Shown here: piece after piece, positions 24,882 through 34,127 of the stretch
How the letters are laid out: the number at the start of each line of letters is the position of its first letter
Numbering within the stretch: position 1 is the first letter of the stretch
NCBI RefSeq assembly: GCF_021165935.1
Contig: NZ_CP088953.1
Coordinates: forward strand, 3,147,501 to 3,211,500
Direction of reading: 5' to 3'
Length of the DNA stretch: 64,000 nucleotides
From: Microbulbifer elongatus
GTDB taxonomy: Bacteria; Pseudomonadota; Gammaproteobacteria; Pseudomonadales; Cellvibrionaceae
Position numbers and translations under genes: made by a program
Notes under the pieces: generated by a model
Seen by the model: only the letters and a program-made list of their open reading frames with translations
Told to the model about the DNA's origin: nothing
The model's database searches: none

Positions 24882-25874
24882 ATGTGGTTTAAGAACCTGC
24901 GCGTATACCGCCTCACCCGTGAATTCACACTTTCCGCCGAGCAATTGAACGAAATGCTCGAACCAGACACCTTCACCCCTTGTGGTAGCCAGGACATGGC
25001 CCGCTACGGCTGGGTACCACCTCTGGGACGCCACGGCACCGAGCTGGTTCACGCGGCCAATGGCTACCTGATGGTCTGCGCGAAAAAGCAGGAAAAAGTG
25101 ATTCCCGCGGCGGTGGTGAACGAAAAAGTAGAAGAGATGGCTCTGGCCATTTCCGAGAAAGAAGCCCGCAGTGTCGGCCGTAAAGAGCGGCAGAACCTGA
25201 AGGACGAAGTGTTGCTGGAAATGCGCCCTAAGGCCTTCGCACGCTCCAGACTGCAGTTTGCCTATATCGACCCCAAAGACGGCTGGATTGTGGTCAACGC
25301 ATCTTCGGCGAAGGCCGCCGAAGAGCTGCTGGAAAACCTCCGCGAAGCTATCAGCAGCCTTTCTGTCGTGCCGCTGACCGCGAAGAATATCCCCCAGCAA
25401 TCCATGACCCACTGGCTCACGGCGCCGGAAGCCCCCACCCACTTCGAGTTCGGCCATGAATGCGAATTACGTGACCCGCAGGAGTCCGGCAGCGTGATCC
25501 GCTGCAAGAACCAGGATCTGTGTGCGGAAGAAATTCACAACCACCTTCTGGCCGGAATGCAGGTCCACAAGCTTGGCCTGATCTGGCGCGACGGCGTGGA
25601 GCTGATGGTGGACGATCAACTGGCCATCAAGCGGCTGAAGTTCAGTGACGCGGTCACCGAGAAAGCGGACAACGCCGACGCGGACAATGCGGCCCAGCGC
25701 TTCGATATTGAATTTTCCGTAATGACCCTGGAGATTTCTGCCCTGCTGAAGGATCTGCTCCGCGCCTTTGGCGGTCTCAATACGGATACCGCCAGCGTCG
25801 ATGAGATCGTTGCCCGTGCGAGTCACGAAGAGCGCGCGCAGCAGCTCAGCAGTGAAGTAGAAGAAGTGGTGTAA
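24882..25874 (+). CDS. rdgC: Recombination-associated protein RdgC
   Basis: A 330-residue RdgC (E. coli 303). Diagnostic stretches are MWFKNLRVYRLT, GWVPPLGRHG, RSRLQFAYIDPKDGWIVVNASS and KRLKFSDAV. RdgC forms a ring-shaped dimer that binds duplex DNA and limits RecA activity. The extra length is at the C-terminus, which is Glu-rich. The gene stands alone. Confidence 0.93.
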   Translation: MWFKNLRVYRLTREFTLSAEQLNEMLEPDTFTPCGSQDMARYGWVPPLGRHGTELVHAANGYLMVCAKKQEKVIPAAVVNEKVEEMALAISEKEARSVGRKERQNLKDEVLLEMRPKAFARSRLQFAYIDPKDGWIVVNASSAKAAEELLENLREAISSLSVVPLTAKNIPQQSMTHWLTAPEAPTHFEFGHECELRDPQESGSVIRCKNQDLCAEEIHNHLLAGMQVHKLGLIWRDGVELMVDDQLAIKRLKFSDAVTEKADNADADNAAQRFDIEFSVMTLEISALLKDLLRAFGGLNTDTASVDEIVARASHEERAQQLSSEVEEVV

Positions 25875-26069
25875 AGCGGGCGAAAACTCGCCACTGGCGA
25901 CCGCCCGGTTTCAGTGAAACTGTTCCGAGGCGGGAATACCAGTGGATACCTCAGAAGAATACCTCAGAGCGAGCCAGTGATCCTCAGACCGCGCTGAGAC
26001 ACTACGGATTCGCTGTGAGGTTCCCTAAGCTGGTCTCGGTATTCACTACCGAAGTCTCGGGGCTGGCCT

Positions 26070-26594
26070 ATGAAATACTGGAAAACCCTCCAAAGATCCT
26101 TCCGTACCCTCCTCTCCTCAACGGCGCTACGGTCCCTCTTCCTCACCGGGTCTCTGGCCGTATCACTTACACTGACCGGTTGCGCCAGCCCGCCTGCGCA
26201 CAATAATGCCGCTGCCACACTGGCTCAATATCGCACTTTTGGCCTCGCACCAGTGAGTGGTGGCAACGGACGCGCCATGTCGCTGGCACAGAACGAAGTT
26301 TCGCGGCAACTGATCTCCCGCGGGATGGTACCGAGCAGCAATCCCGATCTGCTGGTGACGGTACAGGTTCGCGCGTACCCGACACGTCAGATGCCGGTAG
26401 GTGCCCCATACGCCAGCGTAAGACAGTCCTCAACCGAGGGTATTCTGACAATCGACCTTGTTGATGCACGCCAGAAGCAACTGGTATGGCAAGGCCGTAC
26501 GGTGGATCCGATCACCCGGGAAGTGCTGAATAATCCGCAACGGGCAATGGATAAAGCGGTGGATGAAGCCTTCAGAAGCCTTCCGTCGCGCTAG
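26070..26594 (+). CDS. DUF4136 lipoprotein
   Basis: A 174-residue protein with a long signal segment ending LTLTGC at about residue 38. A DUF4136-type domain follows (LAQYRTFGLAPVSG, NPDLLVTVQVRAYPT, GILTIDLVDARQKQLVWQGRTVDP) and ends ADEAFRSLPSR-like. Such lipoproteins are widespread in proteobacteria and of unknown function. The C-terminal DPITREVLNNPQRAMDKAVDEAF is typical of the family. GGGGCTGG lies before the ATG. Confidence 0.82.
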   Translation: MKYWKTLQRSFRTLLSSTALRSLFLTGSLAVSLTLTGCASPPAHNNAAATLAQYRTFGLAPVSGGNGRAMSLAQNEVSRQLISRGMVPSSNPDLLVTVQVRAYPTRQMPVGAPYASVRQSSTEGILTIDLVDARQKQLVWQGRTVDPITREVLNNPQRAMDKAVDEAFRSLPSR

Positions 26595-26607
26595 TGAACG
26601 GTCCCCT

Positions 26608-26818
26608 GATGGCCGCGAACTGCCGAATGCTGTTCATTGAACGCAGCTGAGGACGAAGGTGACGATACCGGGCGCGGTCTTTTGAGACCGTCACCGCCAT
26701 AAATGGCGGTGCAGAGCCCCACGGATGGGTTTACGGCCTGTCTCACAAGGCCGCACCCGGGAGCGACGCCGCCACAAAATGACTTCAGTGAACGGCATCG
26801 CGCGAACAGCGGCCATTT
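26608..26818. repeat. MITE-like inverted-repeat element
   Basis: Imperfect inverted repeats of about 36 bases bound the element. The left end (ATGGCCGC...ATGCTGTTCATTGAA, 26608-26640) matches the reverse complement of the right end (ATGGCCGC...ATGCCGTTCACTGAA). The inner ATGCYGTTCAYTGAA resembles the terminal repeat of the IS4 element at 29678 (ATGCTGTTCACTTAAG). The core contains a 9-bp stem (CACCGCCAT-AA-ATGGCGGTG, 26692-26711). No transposase is present. It lies between a DUF4136 gene and the 3' end of gnd. Confidence 0.5.
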
Positions 26819-26828
26819 ATTGCGAGGA

Positions 26829-28349
26829 TCAGACCTTCTTCATCGGCCGGCCGGACTCCCCCCAGAGGACGTGATACTTTTCCTGCTCTGGTTTATCCAC
26901 GCGCGAGAAGGTGTGCGCGCCGAAGAAGTCCCGTTGTGCCTGCAGCAGATTGGCCGGGAGCGATTCGCGGCGGAAGGCGTCGTAGTAGCTAAGCGCGGAA
27001 GACAGCGCCGGGACCGGAATACCGCCGATGGTGGCATCGGCCACCGCGCGGCGCCAGTTACCCTGGTGGTTGGCGATCTGCTCGATAAAGAAATCATCCA
27101 GCAGTAGATTGGACAGTTTGACGTCCCGCTCGTAGGCGTCACTGATGGACTGCAGGAATACGGCACGGATAATACATCCGGCGCGCCAGATGCGCGCGAT
27201 CTCGGCAAAATTCAGTTCCCAACCCTGCTCCCGTGCAGCCAGCTTCATCAGGTCGAAACCCTGAGCATAGACACAGATCTTTGCACAGTAGAGGGCGTCG
27301 TGGAGCTGCTCGATGACTTCTTTGCGCTTGTCCTCTGGCACCGGCGACACTTCCGGCCCCACCAGTTTTTTCGCCGCGCGGCCACGCAAAACCTTGCGTG
27401 TCGACAGGGAACGGGAGAATACAGCTTCCGCGATACTCGGCGCCGGACAGCCCACCTGCAGCGCTCCTACCGCAGTCCAGAGACCAGTGCCCTTCTGGCC
27501 CGCGCGATCGAGGATCACGTCCACCAGCGGCTCTCCAGTAACTGAATCCTTGGTGTCGAGGACTTCCGCACTGATATCAATCAGGTAGCTGTTCAGAACG
27601 CCCTTGTTCCACTCCCGCAACACACCGGCAATCTCCGCCGGCGTCATTTCCAGCGCACTGCGCATCACATCGTAGACTTCGCAGATCATCTGCATATCGG
27701 CGTATTCAATGCCGTTATGCACCATTTTCACAAAGTGGCCGGAACCAATCGGGCCGATATAGGCCGCACAGGGGTCCCCCACTTTCACCGGATTGCCCGG
27801 TTCGAAGCGCTCGATAGGCTGGCCAGTTTTTGGATCCACTTTGGCGGCGATCGCATGCCAAACCGGCTCGATCCGCGCCCAGGCGTAGCGGTCACCACTG
27901 GGCATCAGTGATGGCCCGAAGCGAGCCCCTACCTCACCGCCGGAGACCGCGGTGGTAAAGAAGATGAGCTTGCCTTCGTAGCGCTTGCAGCGCTGCACGG
28001 AGTCGGTCCACAGGCTGTTGCCAGTGTCGATGACGATATCGTCCGCCTGCAGACCCGCATCCAACAGCTTGTTGCACACGTCGTCTACCGGGGCACCGGC
28101 GGGCACCGAGAGAATCACCAGGTGTGGCGCCTTTACCCGGGAAAGCAGCTCGGTGTAGGAGTTGCATACCTCCACCCGCGGGGCCCTGTCGCCGCGTTCA
28201 CGGGCATCCTGCTCAAGCAGTGCATCCAGCCGGCTGTGGTCGAGATCAAAGGCACACACACGGTATCCGTTATCCACCAGGTTGAGGATCAGATTCTTCC
28301 CCATTACGCCGGCGCCGATAAAGCCGATATCGCAGAGTGTTTCTTTCAT
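26829..28349 (-). CDS. gnd: 6-phosphogluconate dehydrogenase, decarboxylating
   Basis: A 506-residue enzyme of the pentose phosphate pathway that converts 6-phosphogluconate and NADP to ribulose-5-phosphate and CO2. The N-terminal Rossmann motif is GFIGAGVMGKNLILNL, and the substrate motifs are VSGGEVGARFGPSLMPSG and GHFVKMVHNGIEYADMQ. The C-terminal domain has DRAGQKGTGLWT. The start at 28349 is fixed by GGAGATCTAC. The frame extends about 100 codons upstream, but that part is not protein-like. No zwf neighbour is present. Confidence 0.94.
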   Translation of the reverse strand: MKETLCDIGFIGAGVMGKNLILNLVDNGYRVCAFDLDHSRLDALLEQDARERGDRAPRVEVCNSYTELLSRVKAPHLVILSVPAGAPVDDVCNKLLDAGLQADDIVIDTGNSLWTDSVQRCKRYEGKLIFFTTAVSGGEVGARFGPSLMPSGDRYAWARIEPVWHAIAAKVDPKTGQPIERFEPGNPVKVGDPCAAYIGPIGSGHFVKMVHNGIEYADMQMICEVYDVMRSALEMTPAEIAGVLREWNKGVLNSYLIDISAEVLDTKDSVTGEPLVDVILDRAGQKGTGLWTAVGALQVGCPAPSIAEAVFSRSLSTRKVLRGRAAKKLVGPEVSPVPEDKRKEVIEQLHDALYCAKICVYAQGFDLMKLAAREQGWELNFAEIARIWRAGCIIRAVFLQSISDAYERDVKLSNLLLDDFFIEQIANHQGNWRRAVADATIGGIPVPALSSALSYYDAFRRESLPANLLQAQRDFFGAHTFSRVDKPEQEKYHVLWGESGRPMKKV

Positions 28350-28626
28350 GTAGATCTCCAGTGCACAGAGTTGGTTGCCGCGGGGCGGGCAGGCATGGTG
28401 CCCCTGCTCAAAGGGCGCGGAGTATAGCAATCGAACCGGCGCACCGGGAGCGCATTTTGCACCTGAGCCCATTGTAGTAACCACAAAGCACATTGACCGG
28501 TTTACACCCGGCGACAGTGGTTGCGGCCCATTGACTCGCGGGTAAACTGTCGTCAGGGCACCCGAGCCACCGCCCTGCTCTCTATTCAATTGCGTGGCGT
28601 ACCACACCTGACCAGCGAGACAACGG

Positions 28627-29151
28627 ATGGCCAGCCAACCACATAACGTGAACCGCACATTCTACCGGGCGCCCTGGAGCCGGCAGCTGCAACTGCTTAC
28701 CCTTCTGTGCAGCGTCATCCTGCTGGGGATCAGTTTCGCGCTGCTACTGCATACCCCGGCGGAAGCACCGGCCATTTACCAGCTGGGTATCTGGATTCCA
28801 CTGCTCACTCTGGTACTGAGTGCCGTGTTCGCGGTGCGCGGATATCAGCTGGAAGACCAGCACCTGTACATTGTGCGCCCCGGGTGGCGCAGCCGGCTGT
28901 GTCTGGCGCAATTACAGGCTGTGACTGTGGATTCAGCGGCCATGGACGGGTCCATCCGCCTGTTTGGCAATGGCGGCCTGTTTGCGTACCTGGGGCTGTT
29001 TAGAAACAGTAAACTCGGCCGCTATCGCGCCTATGCCACAGACACCGCCCGCAGTGTGGTGCTGCACCTGCCGACACAGACGGTAGTGGTCACACCGGAC
29101 AACCCGTCGGAATTTGCCAGGCAAGCGGAAAAGTCGATTGCCATGGGCTGA
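28627..29151 (+). CDS. Membrane protein with bacterial PH-like domain
   Basis: A 174-residue protein with two transmembrane helices at about residues 22-42 and 52-70, followed by a PH-like beta domain ([62 protein letters not shown]). The layout fits small PH-domain membrane proteins of unknown function. It diverges from gnd and is followed by the interrupted lipase gene. Confidence 0.65.
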   Translation: MASQPHNVNRTFYRAPWSRQLQLLTLLCSVILLGISFALLLHTPAEAPAIYQLGIWIPLLTLVLSAVFAVRGYQLEDQHLYIVRPGWRSRLCLAQLQAVTVDSAAMDGSIRLFGNGGLFAYLGLFRNSKLGRYRAYATDTARSVVLHLPTQTVVVTPDNPSEFARQAEKSIAMG

Positions 29152-29664
29152 ACCCCGGATAAAAGCACGCCCCATGCAAGTACCGGATCATTTCATTCAC
29201 CCCGTACGCGGACCTCGACAAATGAAAATGCTTACCGCTATTTTTCTGTCAGTGACCCTACTGCTCCCGGCACTGACCCGTGCCCATACAGGCGATTGTG
29301 TGATCCTGTTGCATGGACTGGCGCAGTCGAAAAACGCCATGAGAAAGCTGGATACCGCTATTTCAGCGGCGGGTTTTACTACGGTAAACGTGAACTACCC
29401 ATCGACGGACCACCCGATCGAAGCACTGGCAGGCCCGGCCATTGCTCCGGCGCTGGATCGTTGCGCCGTCCTGACCGGCAGTGCGCAGCATCGGGACACC
29501 GCCGTCGCCTCCGGTTCGGTGCCTGCACCACGGGTTCACTTCGTCACCCACTCTATGGGCGGCATTCTCGTGCGCCAGTACCTGAGCAAGGTGAAAGTGG
29601 AAAATCTGGGGCGCGTCGTCATGCTGGGACCACCCAATCAGGGTAGCGAAGTGGTGGACAACCT

Positions 29665-29677
29665 CGGCCGGGTACCG
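29665..29677. repeat. Left target-site duplication of the IS4 element
   Basis: CGGCCGGGTACCG, identical to 31099-31111, flanks the element directly. Confidence 0.9.
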
Positions 29678-29686
29678 TAATGCTGT

Positions 29687-30181
29687 TCACTTAAGCGGAG
29701 CGGCACGACGATTCACCGGATAGCGGGTTTTGCTGATCTTTACCGTCCTCGGCCTAGAAGGCCGAGGACGGTCCTCTAAAAACAGGTTCCCAATCCCCGC
29801 CCTAAGCTCCGATAAGCGCGCTCCAGTCCTTGATAATGGCTGAGCCGCGGCCATGACAATCAGCTGCGCAGCAATATACTGGCATGCGAACTTAAAGCGT
29901 ATCCTGGCTGGGTTTCCCCCGTGAGCGACCGCTGCCTGGCTTGCCTCTCGACGTATCACGTTGTACGCCAACAGTAGCCCCCACACTTCCTGATAAACCA
30001 GTTCCACGGTCTTGCTACGTAGGGTGACGGCGTTGTGCTGCATGGAACTTTTGATGTCACGGAAGCCGATTTCGATTTCCCAGCGCTCTTGGTAGAGCTT
30101 CGCGACGGCTTTAGTGCCGTAAGTATCTGCCGGTAGCGAGGTAAATACCGTTTTGTTTTTGCCATTATGCTTGTAACTCAC
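29687..30181 (-). pseudogene. IS4 transposase, C-terminal part (frameshifted)
   Basis: This frame gives the C-terminal part of the transposase and holds the IS4 signature Y-(2)-R-(3)-E-(6)-K in YQERWEIEIGFRDIK, including the third catalytic acidic residue. Its true upstream continuation reads through 30236 (PQARKRNPALPEYWEVRAV), but it is out of frame with the N-terminal part. Its stop lies inside the left terminal repeat. Confidence 0.85.
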
Positions 30182-31017
30182 TGCTCGAACTTCCCAGTAC
30201 TCGGGAAGGGCCGGATTGCGCTTCCGAGCCTGGGGGAGACCTTCATTCGCAGTAGTCGATCATTTTTGTTGTAGACCTCCACTGTCTCACTGACCAGGCC
30301 TTTGCGCTCGGGGATCAGCCAGTGGCGTTGCGTGTTCTGATCCGCCCACCGCAGCAAAAGGTCTGCACTCCAAAAACCCTTATCAAACAGGGTTACGGAG
30401 GCTTCCGGCACCTGATTCATAAACTCATCGGCCAGGCGTATTTCGCTGCGTCGGTAAGGGCTTAGCTCTGCATTCAGAAGTACATGTGAACGTACGTTCA
30501 TTAGAGCAACCAGGCGCATAAGAGGGTACGGAGTTTGCCGGTTTGTGCTCGTGTTACCGGAGCCAAAATGATCTCGCAGCTCAGGAGTATCTTGAGTGCG
30601 CAACAGCGCGCCATCGACAGCGAGAACTTGCAATCCTCGCCATTCATCTTCGGGGTAACGCTCATGTCCCCAGTGCACCCCGGTACGTTGAAATAGCCAC
30701 TGAACGGGGTTAGCACCAAGACGCTGTCGCGCCTTTGATACCCCGCTTGGGGCCAACAGGCTATCGTTCGCGAGCCCCTGAGCACAGATATTGAGCCTGC
30801 GGGCAACTTCTGAGACCGGTTCATTCCTGAACAGGGCCATGCCCAGCACGAGCCAGAGTACCTGATCGGCGGGAAGTCGACGGCGGCGAATAGTGGCTTG
30901 CGAGGATAACTGCAGAGCGGAATCCACCCATTCAACGGGAATGTTCTGGGTGAAGGTACTCAGGTCACAGAAGGACTGGAGGGCATCAATATCGAAGAGA
31001 GACTGCTGAAGAGACAC
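30178..31017 (-). pseudogene. IS4 transposase, N-terminal part (frameshifted)
   Basis: A 279-residue frame with an N-terminal helical domain and the first two catalytic aspartates, D135 (LAVDGALL) and D212 (LFDKGFW). After the KVSP residues the sequence leaves the family frame at a run of five C on the minus strand (30232-30236). Adding one C there would restore a single protein of roughly 445 residues. The first frame then ends at 30178. Either the transposase is dead, the run is a sequencing error, or the site slips; no classical slippery heptamer is seen. Confidence 0.85.
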
Positions 31018-31098
31018 AAAAAAATCCGGTTTCCTGATCTGGAAACCGGATTTTCCGGGGCCCCACCTTAGGCTGCAATGCTTAAGTGAACAGCATTA

Positions 31099-31111
31099 CG
31101 GCCGGGTACCG
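31099..31111. repeat. Right target-site duplication of the IS4 element
   Basis: CGGCCGGGTACCG, identical to 29665-29677. Keeping one copy restores the lipase reading frame. Confidence 0.9.
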
Positions 31112-31553
31112 GGGTTTCACTTTATTTTTGGCGACGCGGGGCTGCAACTGGGCACCGGAAAAATGAGCGTGCCGAACAAGCTCGGAGCGGCCAACTTTGA
31201 TCTCGGTATTATCGCCGGTACGCGCAGTATCAACCCCACCCTGTCAACGATGCTGCCAGACCGGGACGACGGCAAGGTGAGCGTCGCGCGCACCCGCGTT
31301 GAGGGCATGGACGATCACCTGGAAATGCCCGTCACTCACGTATTTATGATGAAAAATCCCAAGGTGATTGCACAGGTCATCCACTATCTCCAGCATGGCA
31401 AGTTTGCGCGCGCCGCTGAAGACAACGCCCAGTAAACGCTGGATACAAGCCCACCTCTGCCAACACCCGCTGACATAGCCGATCACAGACGACTGAATTC
31501 GCACCCCGCAAACTACACTGAGTGGCTCAGACGTTTATCGAGCGGGGTATTCC

Positions 31554-32057
31554 GTGCAGCCAACGTACACGGCTTTTCAGAAACGGCTTCGCCCGGGCAC
31601 CGCCCGGGTGCTTACCTGTCTGTTTCTTGTATCGCCCCCCCCACTTCTTCAGGCCCAGGAAGGACAGGCCTCCTCGCCAGTCCACCAGACCGTGGAAGCC
31701 CCGCGCTCCAGTGCGAAAAAGATCCAGCTACATAAACGGGCCAACAGTCCATTCGAATCCGCCGGTGTCAAAGGCAGTGTCACCGGCGAGAACGCCATTG
31801 AGTACCTGATAGAGGCGAAAACCGGGCAGTCCCTGGAACTGGATCTGCGCAGCGACCACGCCCTGGCCGGGTACCGGATTACCGCACCTGCGGCGCCCCG
31901 TGCGCTCCACCATGGCCAGGGCCGCCACTCGGTGTATTCCGGCACCCTGCCCCGGGATGGAACCTACCGGGTGCTTGTCTACCTTCTGGACGCCGCGGCG
32001 AAAAACGGGGATCGCGCGGAGTTTTTTCTGAATATCCGGATTCGGAATCCGGGCTGA
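31554..32057 (+). CDS. Secreted beta-sandwich protein (PPC/lysozyme-inhibitor-like), unknown function
   Basis: A 167-residue protein read from GTG at 31554. A signal peptide (LTCLFLVSPPPLLQAQ) is followed by a low-complexity stretch and one beta-sandwich domain: GSVTGENAIEYLIEAKTGQSLELDL, then YSGTLPRDGTYRVLVYLLDAAAKNGDRAEFFLNIRI. This strand pattern is shared by PPC-like domains and g-type lysozyme inhibitors, so a periplasmic inhibitor or binding role is possible but unproven. It lies just upstream of the MscS gene and may be co-transcribed. Confidence 0.55.
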   Translation: MQPTYTAFQKRLRPGTARVLTCLFLVSPPPLLQAQEGQASSPVHQTVEAPRSSAKKIQLHKRANSPFESAGVKGSVTGENAIEYLIEAKTGQSLELDLRSDHALAGYRITAPAAPRALHHGQGRHSVYSGTLPRDGTYRVLVYLLDAAAKNGDRAEFFLNIRIRNPG

Positions 32058-32072
32058 AGCCAGGTGGCCGCA

Positions 32073-33029
32073 ATGCAACAAAACCCCGGCGATAAAGCGA
32101 GTGAAGTCGATGCGGATCTGACGGAGGCCATTGGCCAGGTCGACAGTTGGGTGGATGGCGCCGTAAAACTGCTGCCGAATTTTGCCGTCGCGCTGGTTGT
32201 ACTGATCGTTTTCTACGGTACCGGCGCTCTGCTCAAATTCCTGATTCGTCGCCACCTCAAACGCCGCGACCGCTCAAACCTCGGGGACGTACTGGGAGGC
32301 CTGGTGAAGTGGGGAGTCACGCTGGTAGGCCTGCTCCTCGCTGCAACCATCGTCATGCCGAGCCTGAAACCCGGGGACCTGATTGCCGGCCTCGGGGTTG
32401 GCTCTGTGGCCATCGGTTTCGCGTTTAAGGATATTTTGCAAAACTGGCTCGCCGGCCTGCTGATTCTGATCCGGCAGCCGTTTGAAGTGGGTGATCAGAT
32501 CCAGGTATCGGACTACGAAGGGACGGTGAAGCGTATCGAAACCCGCGCAACCGTGATCAATACCTACGACGGCCAGCGCGTAATGATCCCGAACAGCGAT
32601 ATCTATACCAACGCGATCCTGGTGAAGACCGCCCGTGCCTTCCGGCGCAGTGATTACGAAATTGGTATTGGCTATAGCGACAATATCAGCGAGGCCTGCG
32701 ATGTGATCCTGCAGACCCTTCGAGGGATCGACGGAATTGAAAAGAAACCGGCACCGGAGGCCCTACCCTGGGAGCTGGACGCAAGCTGGGTGACGATTCG
32801 CGCCCGCTGGTGGACCAATAGCCGGCAGACGGACGTCACCCACGTCCGTGCTCGCGTGATCGAAGCGGTGAAAGAGGCACTTGATGAAGCGGGCATTGAT
32901 ATGCCGTTTGAGACTCAGGTTCACCTGTTTCACGACCAGACCGATGAATCCGACGGACAACGGGGAGTGCAGCGGGAAGGATGGCCCGCAGGCAAGCGCA
33001 CTGCGGACCCATCAAACAGAAATTCGTAG
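32073..33029 (+). CDS. MscS-family mechanosensitive ion channel
   Basis: A 318-residue small-conductance channel with three N-terminal transmembrane helices; the pore helix is LIAGLGVGSVAIGFAFKDILQN. The MscS beta domain follows (GLLILIRQPFEVGDQIQVSDYEGTVKRIETRATVINTYDGQRVMIPNS), and then an alpha/beta C-terminal domain. It releases solutes on hypo-osmotic shock at the inner membrane. The ATG at 32073 has AGGTGG at good spacing; a GTG at 32064 is the alternative. It converges on trpS. Confidence 0.92.
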   Translation: MQQNPGDKASEVDADLTEAIGQVDSWVDGAVKLLPNFAVALVVLIVFYGTGALLKFLIRRHLKRRDRSNLGDVLGGLVKWGVTLVGLLLAATIVMPSLKPGDLIAGLGVGSVAIGFAFKDILQNWLAGLLILIRQPFEVGDQIQVSDYEGTVKRIETRATVINTYDGQRVMIPNSDIYTNAILVKTARAFRRSDYEIGIGYSDNISEACDVILQTLRGIDGIEKKPAPEALPWELDASWVTIRARWWTNSRQTDVTHVRARVIEAVKEALDEAGIDMPFETQVHLFHDQTDESDGQRGVQREGWPAGKRTADPSNRNS

Positions 33030-33034
33030 GTCCC

Positions 33035-34042
33035 TCAGCGGATTTTGCGGATACCCACTGCCTCGCGTAATTTCTCCAGAAACGGCGCCGAGTAAGCGCG
33101 CGCTTTCTCAGCGCCCTTTTCCAGCTCCAATTCAATCTGTGCCGGGTTTGCCAGCAGCTCGTTGTAGCGCTCACGGGCTTCGCCAATCTGACCATTGATC
33201 AGCTCAAACAGCTGCTTCTTGGACTCCCCCCAGGCGATACCGTCGGCGAACGCCTGACGCATCTCTGCAGTCTGTTCCGGGGTGGCAAAGGCCTGCCAGA
33301 TCTGGAAAACGGTGGAGGTATCCGGGTCCTTCGGCTCACCCGGTTCCAGCAGATTGGTCTTGATCTTGTTAATGTGCTTTTTCAGCTGCTTTTCTGTCAG
33401 GAACAACGGGATGGTATTGCCGTAGCTCTTACTCATCTTGCGGCCGTCGAGCCCCTGCAGCACCGCCACGTTGTCGTCCACCACTGCCTCGGGCAGGGCG
33501 AAGTGCTCACCGTAGTGATGATTGAAACGCGCCGCAATATCGCGCGCCATTTCAATATGTTGAATCTGATCCTTGCCCACAGGAACCTTGTTGGCATTGA
33601 ACATCAGAATATCCGCAGCCATCAGTACCGGGTAACTGTACAGGCCCATGGTGATACCAAAATCCGAATCCTGACCGTCATCGCGGTTGGCATCCACCGC
33701 CGCCTTATAGGCGTGAGCGCGATTCATCAGACCCTTCGCGGTCTGGCAGGTAAGCAGCCAGGTCAGCTCCGGAATCTCGACAATGTCGGACTGGCGATAA
33801 AACACCACGTTATCGGTGTTCAATCCCAATGCCAGCCAGGTTGCCGCAATCTCCCGGGTGGACTGGTGGACCTGTTCCGGGTCGTGACATTTGATCAGCG
33901 CGTGATAGTCCGCCAGAAAATAGAAAGACTGATTATTTTCGTCCTGACTGGCGGCAATGGCCGGGCGAATGGCGCCCACGTAGTTACCCAGGTGGGGAGT
34001 GCCGGTGGTGGTAATACCGGTCAAAACTCGCTGCTTACTCAT
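33035..34042 (-). CDS. trpS: Tryptophan--tRNA ligase
   Basis: A 335-residue class I aminoacyl-tRNA synthetase. The HIGH-type motif is [15 protein letters not shown] and the KMSKS motif is [12 protein letters not shown]. The tryptophan pocket region [22 protein letters not shown] is typical. It charges tRNA(Trp) in the cytoplasm. The start at 34042 follows AAGGACTT; the frame stays open upstream without a site. Confidence 0.95.
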   Translation of the reverse strand: MSKQRVLTGITTTGTPHLGNYVGAIRPAIAASQDENNQSFYFLADYHALIKCHDPEQVHQSTREIAATWLALGLNTDNVVFYRQSDIVEIPELTWLLTCQTAKGLMNRAHAYKAAVDANRDDGQDSDFGITMGLYSYPVLMAADILMFNANKVPVGKDQIQHIEMARDIAARFNHHYGEHFALPEAVVDDNVAVLQGLDGRKMSKSYGNTIPLFLTEKQLKKHINKIKTNLLEPGEPKDPDTSTVFQIWQAFATPEQTAEMRQAFADGIAWGESKKQLFELINGQIGEARERYNELLANPAQIELELEKGAEKARAYSAPFLEKLREAVGIRKIR

Positions 34043-34127
34043 AAGTCCTTGAAATTCCGTACTTAAAGTTGTCTGTCGGCTGATCTGAGGGCCGCATGAT
34101 ACCTGTTTCCAGCAGTGGGTTGTACGC

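Larger units (their letters stand above)
29678..31098 (-). mobile_element. IS4-family insertion sequence, 1421 bp
   Basis: The ends are perfect inverted repeats, TAATGCTGTTCACTTAAG at the left and CTTAAGTGAACAGCATTA at the right. CGGCCGGGTACCG is repeated directly at 29665-29677 and 31099-31111 as a 13-bp target duplication, although a few bases at its edge could belong to the terminal repeat. The element carries one transposase reading frame on the minus strand, split by a frameshift. The intact duplication suggests recent insertion. Confidence 0.93.
29222..31435 (+). pseudogene. Secreted alpha/beta-hydrolase lipase gene split by an IS element
   Basis: Bases 29222-29677 encode a signal peptide ([20 protein letters not shown]) and the N-terminal half of a lipase, with [12 protein letters not shown] (oxyanion strand) and the nucleophile elbow THSMGG. 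An IS4-family element then inserts, and its first bases give a TAA stop. Bases 31112-31435 continue in the same frame (GFHFIFGDAG..., then DDGKVSVARTRVEGMDDH and the histidine strand MPVTHVFMM). Removing the element and one target copy restores an uninterrupted 259-residue protein with a full Ser-Asp-His set. The family is small triacylglycerol lipases/esterases. The gene is inactive as it stands. Confidence 0.9.

Noticed and set aside
25930..25970. Short direct repeat (ATACCTCAGA twice) before the DUF4136 gene
   Set aside because: Only two copies of 10 bases; too short to be called a repeat element or CRISPR.
28350..28658. N-terminal extension of gnd of about 100 codons
   Set aside because: The family start and a good ribosome-binding site are at 28349, and the extension overlaps the divergent PH-like gene.
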